This document shows positions 18,371 to 27,361 of a stretch of 64,000 nucleotides of DNA, one piece after another. The stretch lies in contig NZ_JYLB01000002.1 of NCBI RefSeq assembly GCF_001042905.1, forward strand, positions 682,001 through 746,000, written 5' to 3'. Position 1 is the first letter of the stretch. Each line of letters begins with the position of its first letter. The notes under the pieces were generated by a model. That model saw only the letters and a program-made list of their open reading frames with translations, was not told the DNA's origin and ran no database searches. The translations under genes and the position numbers were made by a program. The stretch is from Pseudomonas lini. GTDB taxonomy: Bacteria > Pseudomonadota > Gammaproteobacteria > Pseudomonadales > Pseudomonadaceae.

Positions 18371-19285
18371 ATGGCAGGAAGCAGTTTGCTGGTGCTGATC
18401 GACGACATCGCCACCGTACTGGACGATGTGGCGTTGATGACCAAAATGGCCGCGAAGAAAACCGCCGGCGTGCTTGGCGACGATCTGGCGCTCAACGCCC
18501 AGCAGGTTTCCGGGGTGCGTGCCGAGCGGGAAATCCCGGTGGTATGGGCGGTAGCCAAGGGCTCGTTCCTCAACAAGCTGATCCTGGTGCCGTCGGCGTT
18601 GGCCATTAGTGCGTTCATTCCGTGGCTGGTCACGCCATTGTTGATGGTCGGTGGCGCTTACCTGTGCTTTGAAGGTTTCGAGAAACTCGCGCACAAATTC
18701 CTGCACAGCAAAGCTGAAGATCAGGCCGAACACGCAGAGCTGGTCGAGGCCGTGGCCAACCCGGCGGTCGATCTGGTGGCGTTCGAGAAGGACAAGATCA
18801 AAGGTGCGATCCGTACCGACTTCATCCTCTCGGCGGAAATCATCGCCATCACCCTGGGCACCGTGGCTGAGGCCTCGCTGACCCAGCAAGTGATCGTGCT
18901 CTCGGGCATCGCCATCGTCATGACCATCGGCGTCTACGGCCTGGTGGCCGGCATCGTCAAACTCGACGACCTCGGTCAGTGGCTGGCCCTGAAGCCCGGC
19001 CAGATGGCCAAAAGCATCGGCGGCGGGATTCTGCGTGCGGCACCGTACATGATGAAAAGCCTGTCGGTGATCGGTACCGCGGCGATGTTTTTGGTCGGCG
19101 GCGGGATTTTGACCCACGGCGTGCCGGTGATTCATCACTGGATCGAGAGTGTCAGCGCGGGTGCTGGTGGGGCTGGGTTTATCGTACCGACGTTGCTGAA
19201 TGCGGTGGCCGGGATTGTGGCGGGTGCGGCGGTGTTGGTTGGGGTGATGCTCGTGAGCAAAATCTGGAAAACAGTCAAAGGCTGA
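18371..19285 (+). CDS. DUF808 family inner-membrane protein
   Basis: The 304-residue product begins [20 protein letters not shown], the distinctive DUF808 (YedI-like) N-terminus, with the [14 protein letters not shown] segment (here [15 protein letters not shown]) and six or more membrane helices, the last in [15 protein letters not shown]. The function of the family is unknown. It diverges from the RutR-type gene over 134 bases, so that regulator may act on it. AAGGAAA precedes the ATG. Confidence 0.85.
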   Translation: MAGSSLLVLIDDIATVLDDVALMTKMAAKKTAGVLGDDLALNAQQVSGVRAEREIPVVWAVAKGSFLNKLILVPSALAISAFIPWLVTPLLMVGGAYLCFEGFEKLAHKFLHSKAEDQAEHAELVEAVANPAVDLVAFEKDKIKGAIRTDFILSAEIIAITLGTVAEASLTQQVIVLSGIAIVMTIGVYGLVAGIVKLDDLGQWLALKPGQMAKSIGGGILRAAPYMMKSLSVIGTAAMFLVGGGILTHGVPVIHHWIESVSAGAGGAGFIVPTLLNAVAGIVAGAAVLVGVMLVSKIWKTVKG

Positions 19286-19304
19286 CGCTTGGCAACACGG
19301 TCAA

Positions 19305-19396
19305 CTGTGGGAGCGGGCTTGCTCGCGAAGAGGCCAGCACATCCAATATCAATGTTGACTGACACACCGCTTTCGCGAGCAAGCCCGCTCCCACAG
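19305..19396. repeat. REP pair, class C
   Basis: TGTGGGAGCGGGCTTGCTCG then CGAAGAGGCC and its inverted copy TTTCGCGAGCAAGCCCGCTC then CCACA lie downstream of the DUF808 gene, before the shared terminator. Confidence 0.87.
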
Positions 19397-19420
19397 TGGA
19401 TTGTGGTGTGGCAAGAATAT

Positions 19421-19459
19421 AAAAAAGGCCATTCGACGCAAATCGAATGGCCTTTTTTG
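19421..19459. terminator. Bidirectional terminator between DUF808 gene and mlaA
   Basis: AAAAAAGGCCATTCGA, a six-base loop, TCGAATGGCCTTTTTT: a stem of ten GC/AT pairs bounded by A and T runs, between convergent genes. Confidence 0.92.
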
Positions 19460-19471
19460 TTGCCGTCGGAA

Positions 19472-20260
19472 TTACTCGGCGACCTGCAGCTTGCGTGACT
19501 CGGTGTACACGTAACGCACTTTTTCGTACTCGAACGGCGTGTTCAGCTGGCCGTAGCGGAAGCTGTTCTGATAGCGCTTGTCGATGACGCGCAGTGCCAA
19601 GACTTCCGGGTGGTTGGAGCTGACCTCGGCAACGTTCAGGAAGTTGATTGCCGATTCGGCCGTGTAATCGACCGCCAGGCCCGCGGTGTCACGCAGGTTC
19701 GACGGACCGAGGATCGGCAGCACGAAGTAGGCGCCGCCCGGTACGCCGTAGAAACCCAGGGTCTGGCCGAAGTCTTCGCTCTGGCGCGGCAGCCCCATGG
19801 AGGAGGCCGGATCCCACAGGCCGGCGACACCGATGGTGGTGTTGAGCAGGAGGCGCGCGGTGGTTTCCATCGAACGCTGCCCCTTGAATTGCAGCAGGCT
19901 GTTCATCAGGTTCGGTACATCGCCGACGTTGTTGAAGAAGTTACTGACGCCGGTGCGCAGGAAGCTTGGGGTGATGTAGCGATAGCCGTTGACCACGGGC
20001 AGGAACACCCATTGGTCGAAACGGTAGTTGAAGTGGTAGACGCGGCGGTTCCACTCTTCCAGCGGGTCGTAGACATTCAGCGCGTTGAGCGTCGAGCGTT
20101 CGAACTCACGCTGATCCAGCCCCGGGTTGAATTTGAGTTTGCTCAGCGGTTCCTTGAAGCCGTCACTATCGACCACCACAGGTGCATTGGCTTTGCTGTT
20201 GTCGGCGTTGGCGACGCCAGCACAGAGTAACGCTGCGATCAGCAGGGGGTATTTAGCCAC
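19472..20260 (-). CDS. mlaA: MlaA/VacJ family outer-membrane lipid asymmetry protein
   Basis: MlaA removes misplaced phospholipids from the outer leaflet of the outer membrane and passes them to the Mla system. The 262-residue product has the family segments YDPLEEWNRRVYHFNYRFDQWV, FFNNVGDVPNLMNSLLQFK and DFGQTLGFYGVPGGAYFVLPILGPS. It starts at a GTG inside the last codons of the upstream hydrolase gene, with GGAG upstream. The N-terminal signal (residues 1-19, ending VANA) lacks a proper lipobox: C13 is preceded by ALL, so signal peptidase I cleavage is more likely than lipidation, unlike the E. coli protein. Confidence 0.92.
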   Translation of the reverse strand: MAKYPLLIAALLCAGVANADNSKANAPVVVDSDGFKEPLSKLKFNPGLDQREFERSTLNALNVYDPLEEWNRRVYHFNYRFDQWVFLPVVNGYRYITPSFLRTGVSNFFNNVGDVPNLMNSLLQFKGQRSMETTARLLLNTTIGVAGLWDPASSMGLPRQSEDFGQTLGFYGVPGGAYFVLPILGPSNLRDTAGLAVDYTAESAINFLNVAEVSSNHPEVLALRVIDKRYQNSFRYGQLNTPFEYEKVRYVYTESRKLQVAE

Positions 20261-21551
20261 GGAAAAACTCCAGCATGGCGTCGCTGTTGACGCGATAGTT
20301 GAGGTTGCCGCAGTGGCCGCCCAATGGATAAACAGTCAAACGGTCGCCGAAGGTCCTGCGCAGGAACCCCAGGTCGCCAGGGCCGAGGATCACGTCGTCG
20401 GCGTTGTGCATGACGGCGATTTTCGGGCTGTCGTGCAGGTAGTCCTTGAGTGCATACAGGCTGACCTGATCGATCAGTTGCAGCAGGCTGCCGCCGTCGG
20501 TGCGGGCGCGCCACATCGGAATGACCTGTTCGGTCAGGTAGCAGTCGAAGTCGCATTGCAGCGCACGTTTGAGGAACGGCGTGAGGGTGGTGCCTTCGGT
20601 GATCGGGTATTTCGGTGGTGTGATCAGGCCACGGCGGTTGATCAGGTCTGAGGTGAAGGCGATGTCGGCCGCCGAGAAACGGAACGAAGTGCCGATCAGC
20701 ATGGCCATCTGCTCGTTGCTCAAGTGCTGCTTGGACTGCTGGAAGTCATAGAGCAGGGCATCGTTGAGGTCGATGTAGCCTTTCTGCTGGAAGTAGCGGG
20801 TCAGTTTGTCCAGCACCAGTTCATAGAAAGTGGTGCTGTTGTTGATGCCCTTCACCTCTGTTTGCACCAGCTTGTCCAGGTTGGTGATCGAGGTGTAAAG
20901 GTTGACCGGCGGGTTGAGCAGCAAGACTTTCTTGAAATTGAAGCTGCGACGGGTTTCATCCAGGTGCGCCACAAAGGCCGCATCCAGAGCGCCGAGGCTG
21001 TAGCCGCTCAGAAAATAGTCGGTGACCGGCAGTTTCGGGTTTTGCGCCCGCACGGCCTGCATCACCCGGTACATGTCTTCGGCATCTTCCTTGGTCACGC
21101 CGGGGGTGGCGAAACGCGAAGCGGCGGTCATGAAGTCGAAGCTGGTCGGCGACGACAGCTGCACCACGTGATAGCCGGCTTTGTAGTAGAGCTTTTTCAG
21201 GTACTCGTTGAGGGTGCTGTCATAGCGTGCACCCGTGCCGGAGATCAGGAAGATCAACGGTGCCGCTTGATCTTGCGTGGCGATGCGGTAGGTGAGCTTC
21301 TTTACCGGCCAGAAGTTGTCCGGCAGGCTGAACTCACGCTCAGGGCGCAACGTGACGCTGCGATCCTCCTGATTGATGTCGTCGTCCAGCGGCAATTCCG
21401 GGCGTAACTCCGGCGGTGTCGTGGCGATGGTCGCCTCGAACGGGTTGGTCAGGGGGTAGCCGTAACTGGCGGCATCAATGTCGGCCGCCAGTGCGGACGC
21501 ACTTAAAAACAAGCCGCCAAACAGGGCGGCGCAGCGCAAGGAACGGAGCAT
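20253..21551 (-). CDS. Predicted periplasmic alpha/beta hydrolase coupled to mlaA
   Basis: The 432-residue product has a signal peptide (residues 1-22, ending ALA). Residues from about 98 form an alpha/beta-hydrolase core: PLIFLISGTGARY (oxyanion strand), the nucleophile elbow LSGYSLGALDA with S185, an acid candidate in HNADDVILGPGD and the histidine in PLGGHCGN near the C-terminus. The catalytic triad therefore looks complete. Substrate is unknown. It ends eight bases inside mlaA, so the two are translationally coupled, which hints at work on lipids or envelope components. AAGGGA precedes the ATG. Confidence 0.82.
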   Translation of the reverse strand: MLRSLRCAALFGGLFLSASALAADIDAASYGYPLTNPFEATIATTPPELRPELPLDDDINQEDRSVTLRPEREFSLPDNFWPVKKLTYRIATQDQAAPLIFLISGTGARYDSTLNEYLKKLYYKAGYHVVQLSSPTSFDFMTAASRFATPGVTKEDAEDMYRVMQAVRAQNPKLPVTDYFLSGYSLGALDAAFVAHLDETRRSFNFKKVLLLNPPVNLYTSITNLDKLVQTEVKGINNSTTFYELVLDKLTRYFQQKGYIDLNDALLYDFQQSKQHLSNEQMAMLIGTSFRFSAADIAFTSDLINRRGLITPPKYPITEGTTLTPFLKRALQCDFDCYLTEQVIPMWRARTDGGSLLQLIDQVSLYALKDYLHDSPKIAVMHNADDVILGPGDLGFLRRTFGDRLTVYPLGGHCGNLNYRVNSDAMLEFFRG

Positions 21552-21774
21552 GACTAGATCCCTTAGAGGAAGGTGCCGGATGAAGTTCGCAGGCTATGAC
21601 CACAGGATTTGCGCCAAAGTGCCATGATGGGCACCAAACAGGCCTGATTTCGGAGCAACGGTAGCTGGACGATACACTTTGCAGCTATTTCATGAACAGT
21701 TATCTGTTGATGTCACTTGCTTACGGCGGGCGGGGGATTAAGCTGGCCGCCGATTTCGTTTATTGGAGTGCTTC

Positions 21775-22146
21775 ATGTCCCGCCGTCTGCCCGTAATCCT
21801 GTTGCTCGTTCTTCTGCCATTGTGGTTGGCCGCCAGTTATGGCGCGCGTTATGGCTTCATGGAGGATGCTCAATGGGTTGGCATTTGCGTCGATGAGGCC
21901 AGTCGCTGGGAATGCCAGATTCGGTCGAACCTGGGCCTGATGATTCATTTCAAGGTGCTGGGCTGGGCAGCAGTGGCTGCCGCCGTGATTGGTTTTGTGC
22001 TGCCGGGGCGAGCGGGGTGGTGGCTGGCGGTGCTGGCGCTGGTGTTCGGGTTTCCGGCGCTGGCGTTGTACAACACTACGTTGGCGGTGTTTGCGGTGGT
22101 GATTGCCGCTTTGCGTCTGGTCCGGGCTTCTCGCAGCGCTCAATAA
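21775..22146 (+). CDS. Small inner-membrane protein, function unknown
   Basis: The 123-residue product has an N-terminal hydrophobic segment (about 6-22), a short extracytoplasmic stretch with two cysteines (GICVDEASRWECQ) and two or three further membrane helices. I do not recognise a named family. The ATG at 21775 is supported by GGAG six bases upstream. It diverges from the hydrolase gene over about 220 bases and is followed by a class A REP pair. The two cysteines in the periplasmic loop could form a disulfide. Confidence 0.72.
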   Translation: MSRRLPVILLLVLLPLWLAASYGARYGFMEDAQWVGICVDEASRWECQIRSNLGLMIHFKVLGWAAVAAAVIGFVLPGRAGWWLAVLALVFGFPALALYNTTLAVFAVVIAALRLVRASRSAQ

Positions 22147-22228
22147 AAAAGATCGCAGCCTTCGGCAGCTCCTACAGGGGATATGCGTTTCCCTGTAGGA
22201 GCTGCCGAAGGCTGCGATCTTTTGATCT
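22147..22228. repeat. REP pair, class A
   Basis: AAAGATCGCAGCCTTCGGCA then GCTCCTACAGG and an inverted copy CCTGTAGGAGCTGCCGAAGG then CTGCGATCTTTTG, with a spacer of about ten bases. It lies between two convergent genes and starts at the stop of the membrane protein gene. Confidence 0.88.
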
Positions 22229-22239
22229 TGCTGTGTTGA

Positions 22240-23793
22240 TCAGCCCTTGCGAGCCCGCAAGCTGCGCCACAACGCCGCCACCATCAGCACACTCACCAGC
22301 GCCCAACCCCAGGCCTGCTGGTTCTGCAAACCTTCTTGATACAGCTGTGGCGCAATGCCGGCGCCGATAATGAAGGTCAGCAGGGCAATTTCCCGACGCG
22401 GCACACTGACCGGACGGCACAGGTACACCAGCGCCGGCAGGATGAACGCGACACTCGGGAAGCTGCGATAACGCGGGTCGAACACCAGCTCCAGCATCAT
22501 CACCGCCGCGGCAAAACCTGCCGCTGCCAGCCACCAGCCGGCACGACGTTCCAATGCATTGAAGGCGCGTTCACGCCAGCCGGTGCGGGCGCTCAAGGTC
22601 AGCGCGGCATGCGCCAGCACCAACAAATTCAACCCAGTCAGCAAGGCGACCCACAGCCATTCACTGGCAAACCGGGTGGTGACACGGGCCAGATCGCCCC
22701 AGGCCCCAATCGAACAGGCCGCCAACGCGCCGAGCAGTGGCAGCACCAACGCCGCGCGGGTACTGCGAACGCGACCACCGAGAATCAGCGTGCCGATGAA
22801 GATCAAGCCACCCACCGCCAGCCATTGCGACCAGTACGGCACGTTCGAGACCGGCCCGGCGAGTACGCCCTTATCCTGGCGATCGGCGTCGAACAGTCCC
22901 CAATAACCGCCAACCGCACCTTCACTGGCGCGTTTCCACGGTTGGTCGAAGGCTTCGATCAGGTTGTAATGCCAGCCTTGCTGCTCGGCCATGATCACAA
23001 AGCTGCGAATGAACTTGGCTTCATTGACCCGGCTCGGCAGGGCGGTTTCGCGCTGACGGCCTTCGCTCGGCCAGCCGGTTTCGCCAATCATCACGTCTTT
23101 GGGTGCAAATTTGTTGCCGAACACCTGACGCACTTCGGCCACATGCTGCAGCGCGGCGTCGATGTTCGACGGATCGTCTTCCCAGTACGGCAGCAAGTGG
23201 ATGGTCAGGAAGTCCACAGCCGGAGCGATTTCCGGGTGCTTGAGCCAGAACTCCCAGACGTCGGCGTAGGTCACCGGTTGCTTGACCTGGCTTTTGACTT
23301 TGTTAATCAGTGTCGCCAACTGTGCGCCGGTGACTTCCTTGCGCAGCAGGGTTTCGTTGCCTACGATCACCGAGGTCACGACATCGGCGTTGGCATTGGC
23401 CGAGGCGATCAGCAGGTCGACTTCCTTGGCGGTATCTACCGGGTTGCTGTTGACCCAGGCGCCGATCATCAGCTTCAAGCCGTGCTTGCGTGCCAGATCG
23501 GGCAGCGCCTCGAGGCCGGTCATGGAGTAAGTGCGGATGCATTCGAACCGGGTCGCCAGCAGCGCGAGGTCGGCGTCCATGCGCTCGGGGCGCAGTTTGA
23601 ACGGCACATCGAACGGCGATTGGTCTTTGTCGAACGGGGTGTAGGAGGCGCATTGCAGCTTGTGCGTCGCGCTGGCCACGTCTGGCAGGATCACCGGTTT
23701 GCCGAGTCCATACCAGAAGCCGCCGAGGGCAAAAATCCCCAGCAGGCAGGCGAATAAATAAGCAAAAAAAGGAAAGCGGGATGTCGCGGGCAT
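22240..23793 (-). CDS. GH17 glucanase/transglycosidase-like domain fused to a polytopic membrane domain (annotated in pseudomonads as beta-1,6-glucan synthase)
   Basis: The 517-residue product has an N-terminal membrane anchor (about 10-30), a periplasmic GH17 TIM-barrel domain (about 45-330) and a C-terminal block of about seven or eight membrane helices. The GH17 catalytic pair is visible: the acid/base E147 in VIVGNETLL and the nucleophile E238 in MIGETGWPSEG. Proteins of this design are linked to cyclic or branched beta-glucan production. I used the ATG at 23793; the long upstream extension is not plausible. An exact role in periplasmic glucan synthesis is inference. Confidence 0.83.
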   Translation of the reverse strand: MPATSRFPFFAYLFACLLGIFALGGFWYGLGKPVILPDVASATHKLQCASYTPFDKDQSPFDVPFKLRPERMDADLALLATRFECIRTYSMTGLEALPDLARKHGLKLMIGAWVNSNPVDTAKEVDLLIASANANADVVTSVIVGNETLLRKEVTGAQLATLINKVKSQVKQPVTYADVWEFWLKHPEIAPAVDFLTIHLLPYWEDDPSNIDAALQHVAEVRQVFGNKFAPKDVMIGETGWPSEGRQRETALPSRVNEAKFIRSFVIMAEQQGWHYNLIEAFDQPWKRASEGAVGGYWGLFDADRQDKGVLAGPVSNVPYWSQWLAVGGLIFIGTLILGGRVRSTRAALVLPLLGALAACSIGAWGDLARVTTRFASEWLWVALLTGLNLLVLAHAALTLSARTGWRERAFNALERRAGWWLAAAGFAAAVMMLELVFDPRYRSFPSVAFILPALVYLCRPVSVPRREIALLTFIIGAGIAPQLYQEGLQNQQAWGWALVSVLMVAALWRSLRARKG

Positions 23794-24121
23794 GGTCAGG
23801 CCGTCTGGGAGCAAAGCTGCGCATGTTACCTGTATTTGTCCCGCGCTTGGTGGCCTGCATAATCTTGACATGCAAAGTTCGGGCGGGGTGGCGGATGGAT
23901 TTGCGACGGTTGCAATTAATGGCCTTCTGATGTCGTTTCTCGATGCCTTGAGGTCGCTGGCAGAGCAGGTCGTCGTGGGCGTCAGGTTGATCATCCAATC
24001 GTCAGTACTCCGCTGATGTTTGAACGAGTTTGCAGTGAGGCGTGATGGGGGCGCTGTGCACCATAACAATACGTTGAGCGGCTCGGCATCCGTCGAGCGC
24101 AGCACTTTCGGGGAAGTAACG
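23794..24121. other. Intergenic region between divergent GH17 and betaine-binding protein genes
   Basis: No gene is supportable in these 328 bases. A possible plus-strand promoter reads TTGTCC (23836-23841), 16 bases, CATAAT (23858-23863), which would give a leader of about 250 bases to the binding-protein gene. The match is only moderate. Confidence 0.35.
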
Positions 24122-24973
24122 ATGAAGATGCGACGACTCTTGGGCGCAGGTGCCGCTTTGGTGCTGGCGATCAGTTCTACGATGGCCAGCGCTGAAGGCA
24201 AGGCAGTGACGATCGGTTATGTAGACGGCTGGTCGGACAGTGTCGCCACGACCAACGTGGCTGCCGAGGTGATCCGGCAGAAGCTCGGTTATGACGTGAA
24301 GCTGCAAGCCGTTGCCACCGGGATCATGTGGCAGGGTGTGGCCACTGGCAAACTCGACGCCATGCTGTCGGCGTGGTTGCCCGTGACTCACGGGGAATAC
24401 TGGACCAAGAACAAGGATCAGGTCGTCGATTACGGCCCGAACTTCAAGGACGCGAAAATCGGCCTGATCGTACCGGAGTACGTCAAGGCCAAGTCTATCG
24501 AGGATCTGAAAACCGACGACAGCTTCAAAAACCGTATCGTCGGCATCGACGCCGGTTCAGGCGTGATGCTCAAGACCGATCAGGCCATCAAGGATTACGG
24601 CCTGGACAACTACACCCTCAAGGCCAGTTCTGGCGCCGGTATGATTGCCGAATTGACCCGTGCCGAGAAGAAAAACGAATCCATTGCCGTCACCGGTTGG
24701 GTGCCGCACTGGATGTTCGCCAAGTGGAAACTGCGTTTCCTGGAAGATCCGAAAGGCGTTTACGGTGCGGCTGAAACCGTGAACAGCATTGGCAGCAAAG
24801 GCCTGGACGCCAAAGCGCCGGAAGTTGCGAAGTTCCTGAAGAACTTCCAGTGGGCGTCGAAAGACGAAATCGGCGAGGTCATGTTGGCGATTCAGGAGGG
24901 CGCCAAGCCTGAAGCCGCCGCGAAGGATTGGGTGGCCAAACACCCGGATCGCGTTGCCGCCTGGATCAAATGA
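24122..24973 (+). CDS. Glycine betaine/choline-type ABC transporter substrate-binding protein
   Basis: The 283-residue precursor has a signal peptide of about 23 residues (ending ASA) and an OpuAC-type fold. Visible are VTIGYVDGWSDSVATTNVAAEVI, the QGVATGKLDAMLSAWLPVTHGEYW segment with tryptophan for cation-pi binding, and the GWVPHWMFAKWKLRFLEDP segment. These proteins bind quaternary amines such as betaine, choline or carnitine for ABC uptake. No permease or ATPase gene is adjacent, so it is an orphan binding protein. The ATG at 24122 was chosen for the signal peptide. Confidence 0.87.
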   Translation: MKMRRLLGAGAALVLAISSTMASAEGKAVTIGYVDGWSDSVATTNVAAEVIRQKLGYDVKLQAVATGIMWQGVATGKLDAMLSAWLPVTHGEYWTKNKDQVVDYGPNFKDAKIGLIVPEYVKAKSIEDLKTDDSFKNRIVGIDAGSGVMLKTDQAIKDYGLDNYTLKASSGAGMIAELTRAEKKNESIAVTGWVPHWMFAKWKLRFLEDPKGVYGAAETVNSIGSKGLDAKAPEVAKFLKNFQWASKDEIGEVMLAIQEGAKPEAAAKDWVAKHPDRVAAWIK

Positions 24974-25004
24974 TTTGATCTGAAGCGTCTAGTCAGTACC
25001 TCTC

Positions 25005-25045
25005 AAGGCCCCTTGGCATTAATGCCAAGGGGCCTTTTGCTTTTT
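25005..25045 (+). terminator. Terminator of the betaine-binding protein gene
   Basis: AAGGCCCCTTGGCATT is followed directly by AATGCCAAGGGGCCTT and TTGCTTTTT: a perfect 16-base inverted repeat with no spacer, so the hairpin loop must form from its centre. Confidence 0.92.
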
Positions 25046-25178
25046 GATGTGTTTATTGAATGCTGAAAAATGGCGACTCTGTCATGTCGTTCTAATACTA
25101 AGGTCGTCTGGAACCTGTCCGGCAGCCGCATAGAGTGGATACCGTTCTAACTAAATCTGTGCTGCGAGGATAAAAACA

Positions 25179-25490
25179 ATGAACGACAGCATTTACCTCT
25201 CGATTCAAAACAGCTCGCGCTTCAAGGAGCTGGTCAGCAAGAGAGAACGATTCGCCTGGATTCTTTCAGCGATCATGCTTGGGCTGTACTCCGGATTCAT
25301 CCTTTTGATTGCTTACGGGCCGCATATCCTGGGCGCTAAAATCAGCCCCGAATCCTCAATTACCTGGGGCATTCCGATCGGTGTCGGGCTGATCATTTCG
25401 GCCTTTATCCTGACGGGTATCTACGTGCGACGCGCCAACGGCGAATTCGACGACTTGAACAATGCGATTCTCAAGGAGGCTCAGCAATGA
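25179..25490 (+). CDS. DUF485 inner-membrane protein (YjcH-like)
   Basis: The 103-residue product has the DUF485 pattern: an N-terminal cytoplasmic segment with [16 protein letters not shown], then two membrane helices (about 27-49 and 60-84). In many proteobacteria this gene precedes actP, as here; its biochemical role is not established. GAGGA lies upstream of the ATG, and the stop overlaps actP by four bases (ATGA), so translation is coupled. Confidence 0.9.
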   Translation: MNDSIYLSIQNSSRFKELVSKRERFAWILSAIMLGLYSGFILLIAYGPHILGAKISPESSITWGIPIGVGLIISAFILTGIYVRRANGEFDDLNNAILKEAQQ

Positions 25491-27145
25491 TCCGGCGTCT
25501 AATGGCTCTATTGAGCATCGCAGCGTTCGCACCTGGCGCCTGGGCGGCTGAGGCCTTGACCGGTGCAGTGACCAAACAACCCCTGAACGTTGCGGCGATC
25601 CTGATGTTTGTGGCGTTCGTCGGCGCGACTTTATATATCACTTACTGGGCTTCCAAGAAAAACAACTCGGCCGCCGACTACTATGCGGCGGGCGGCAAGA
25701 TCACCGGTTTCCAGAACGGTCTGGCGATTGCCGGTGACTACATGTCCGCGGCGTCCTTCCTGGGTATTTCCGCCCTGGTGTTCACCTCTGGCTACGACGG
25801 CCTGATCTACTCGATCGGCTTCCTGGTGGGCTGGCCGATCATTCTGTTCCTGATCGCCGAGCGCCTGCGTAACCTGGGCAAGTACACCTTTGCCGACGTG
25901 GCGTCCTACCGCCTCGGGCAAACCCAGATCCGCTCGCTGTCGGCCTGCGGTTCGCTGGTGGTGGTGGCGTTCTACCTGATCGCGCAAATGGTCGGTGCCG
26001 GCAAGCTGATTCAGCTGTTGTTCGGTCTCGACTATCACGTTGCGGTAATCCTGGTCGGTATCCTGATGTGCCTGTACGTGCTGTTCGGCGGCATGCTGGC
26101 GACTACCTGGGTGCAGATCATCAAGGCGGTGCTGTTGCTGTCCGGTGCCTCGTTCATGGCGCTGATGGTAATGAAGCACGTCAACTTCGACTTCAACGCG
26201 TTGTTCTCCGAGGCGATCAAGGTTCACCCTAAGGGTGAGGCAATCATGAGCCCCGGCGGCCTGGTGAAAGATCCGGTCTCGGCGTTCTCCCTTGGTCTGG
26301 CGCTGATGTTCGGTACCGCTGGCCTGCCGCACATCCTGATGCGCTTCTTCACCGTGAGTGACGCGAAAGAAGCTCGCAAGAGCGTGTTGTATGCAACCGG
26401 CTTCATTGGCTACTTCTACATCCTGACCTTCATCATCGGCTTCGGCGCGATCCTGCTGGTCAGCACCAACCCAGCCTTCAAAGATGCGGCCGGCGCGCTG
26501 TTGGGCGGCAACAACATGGCGGCGGTGCACCTGGCCAACGCGGTCGGGGGCAGTATCTTCCTGGGCTTCATCTCGGCGGTGGCGTTCGCAACCATCCTGG
26601 CGGTGGTAGCTGGTCTGACCCTGGCCGGCGCATCGGCGGTGTCTCATGACCTGTATGCCAGTGTGATCAAGAAGGGCAAGGCCAACGAGAAGGACGAGAT
26701 CCGCGTCTCTAAAATCACCACCATCGCTCTGGCGGTGCTGGCGATCGGCCTGGGCATTCTGTTCGAGAAGCAGAACATCGCGTTCATGGTGGGCTTGGCG
26801 TTCTCCATCGCGGCGAGCTGCAACTTCCCGGTGCTGCTGCTTTCCATGTACTGGAAGAAGCTGACGACTCGCGGTGCGATGATTGGCGGCTGGCTGGGTC
26901 TGGTCAGTGCTGTTGGCTTGATGGTGTTGGGGCCAACCATTTGGGTGCAGATCCTGGGTCACGAGAAGGCGATCTTCCCGTATGAATACCCAGCGCTGTT
27001 CTCCATGGCCATTGCGTTTGTCGGGATCTGGTTCTTCTCGGTCACTGACAAGTCGGCTGAGGGTGTGAACGAGCGTGCGCTGTTCTTCCCGCAGTTTGTT
27101 CGTTCGCAGACCGGGTTGGGGGCGAGTGGGGCGGTTTCGCACTAA
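25487..27145 (+). CDS. actP: Cation/acetate symporter ActP
   Basis: ActP is a sodium:solute symporter family permease for acetate and some other short carboxylates. The 552-residue product starts with a cleavable-looking signal (ending AWAAEA), followed by about 13 membrane helices. It contains family segments [42 protein letters not shown] and the sodium-site region of helix 8. The neighbouring DUF485 gene supports the ActP assignment over other symporters. AAGGAGG is placed nine bases before the ATG. No acs gene is in the window. Confidence 0.92.
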   Translation: MIRRLMALLSIAAFAPGAWAAEALTGAVTKQPLNVAAILMFVAFVGATLYITYWASKKNNSAADYYAAGGKITGFQNGLAIAGDYMSAASFLGISALVFTSGYDGLIYSIGFLVGWPIILFLIAERLRNLGKYTFADVASYRLGQTQIRSLSACGSLVVVAFYLIAQMVGAGKLIQLLFGLDYHVAVILVGILMCLYVLFGGMLATTWVQIIKAVLLLSGASFMALMVMKHVNFDFNALFSEAIKVHPKGEAIMSPGGLVKDPVSAFSLGLALMFGTAGLPHILMRFFTVSDAKEARKSVLYATGFIGYFYILTFIIGFGAILLVSTNPAFKDAAGALLGGNNMAAVHLANAVGGSIFLGFISAVAFATILAVVAGLTLAGASAVSHDLYASVIKKGKANEKDEIRVSKITTIALAVLAIGLGILFEKQNIAFMVGLAFSIAASCNFPVLLLSMYWKKLTTRGAMIGGWLGLVSAVGLMVLGPTIWVQILGHEKAIFPYEYPALFSMAIAFVGIWFFSVTDKSAEGVNERALFFPQFVRSQTGLGASGAVSH

Positions 27146-27180
27146 GGCTTTGAGTTTCTATATATAAGCTGAGCTACACA

Positions 27181-27213
27181 AAATGCCCCGGTCGAGAGAT
27201 TGGGGCATTTTTT
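27181..27213 (+). terminator. Terminator of actP
   Basis: AAATGCCCC, a 12-base loop, GGGGCATTTTTTA, starting 36 bases after the actP stop. Confidence 0.85.
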
Positions 27214-27361
27214 ATTGGGCGGTTATCGCCCCTTGTAGAAGCGAGGCTTGCCCGCGAAGGCGGCCTGATAGCCGACCTGTTTCTTGCAGATGTACACCGA
27301 TCAAATGTGGGGGCAGGCTTGCCTGCGATGGCGGTCTGATAACCGACCGGGATTTTTGATG
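27214..27361. repeat. Unpaired REP copies, classes B and E
   Basis: A single class B copy (TGTAGAAGCGAGGCTTGCCC then GCGAAGGCGG, near 27234-27263) and a single class E copy (TGTGGGGGCAGGCTTGCCTG then CGATGGCGG, near 27306-27334) are in direct orientation. Both are followed by near-identical bases (CTGATAGCCGACC and CTGATAACCGACC). No gene is supportable here. Confidence 0.65.
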
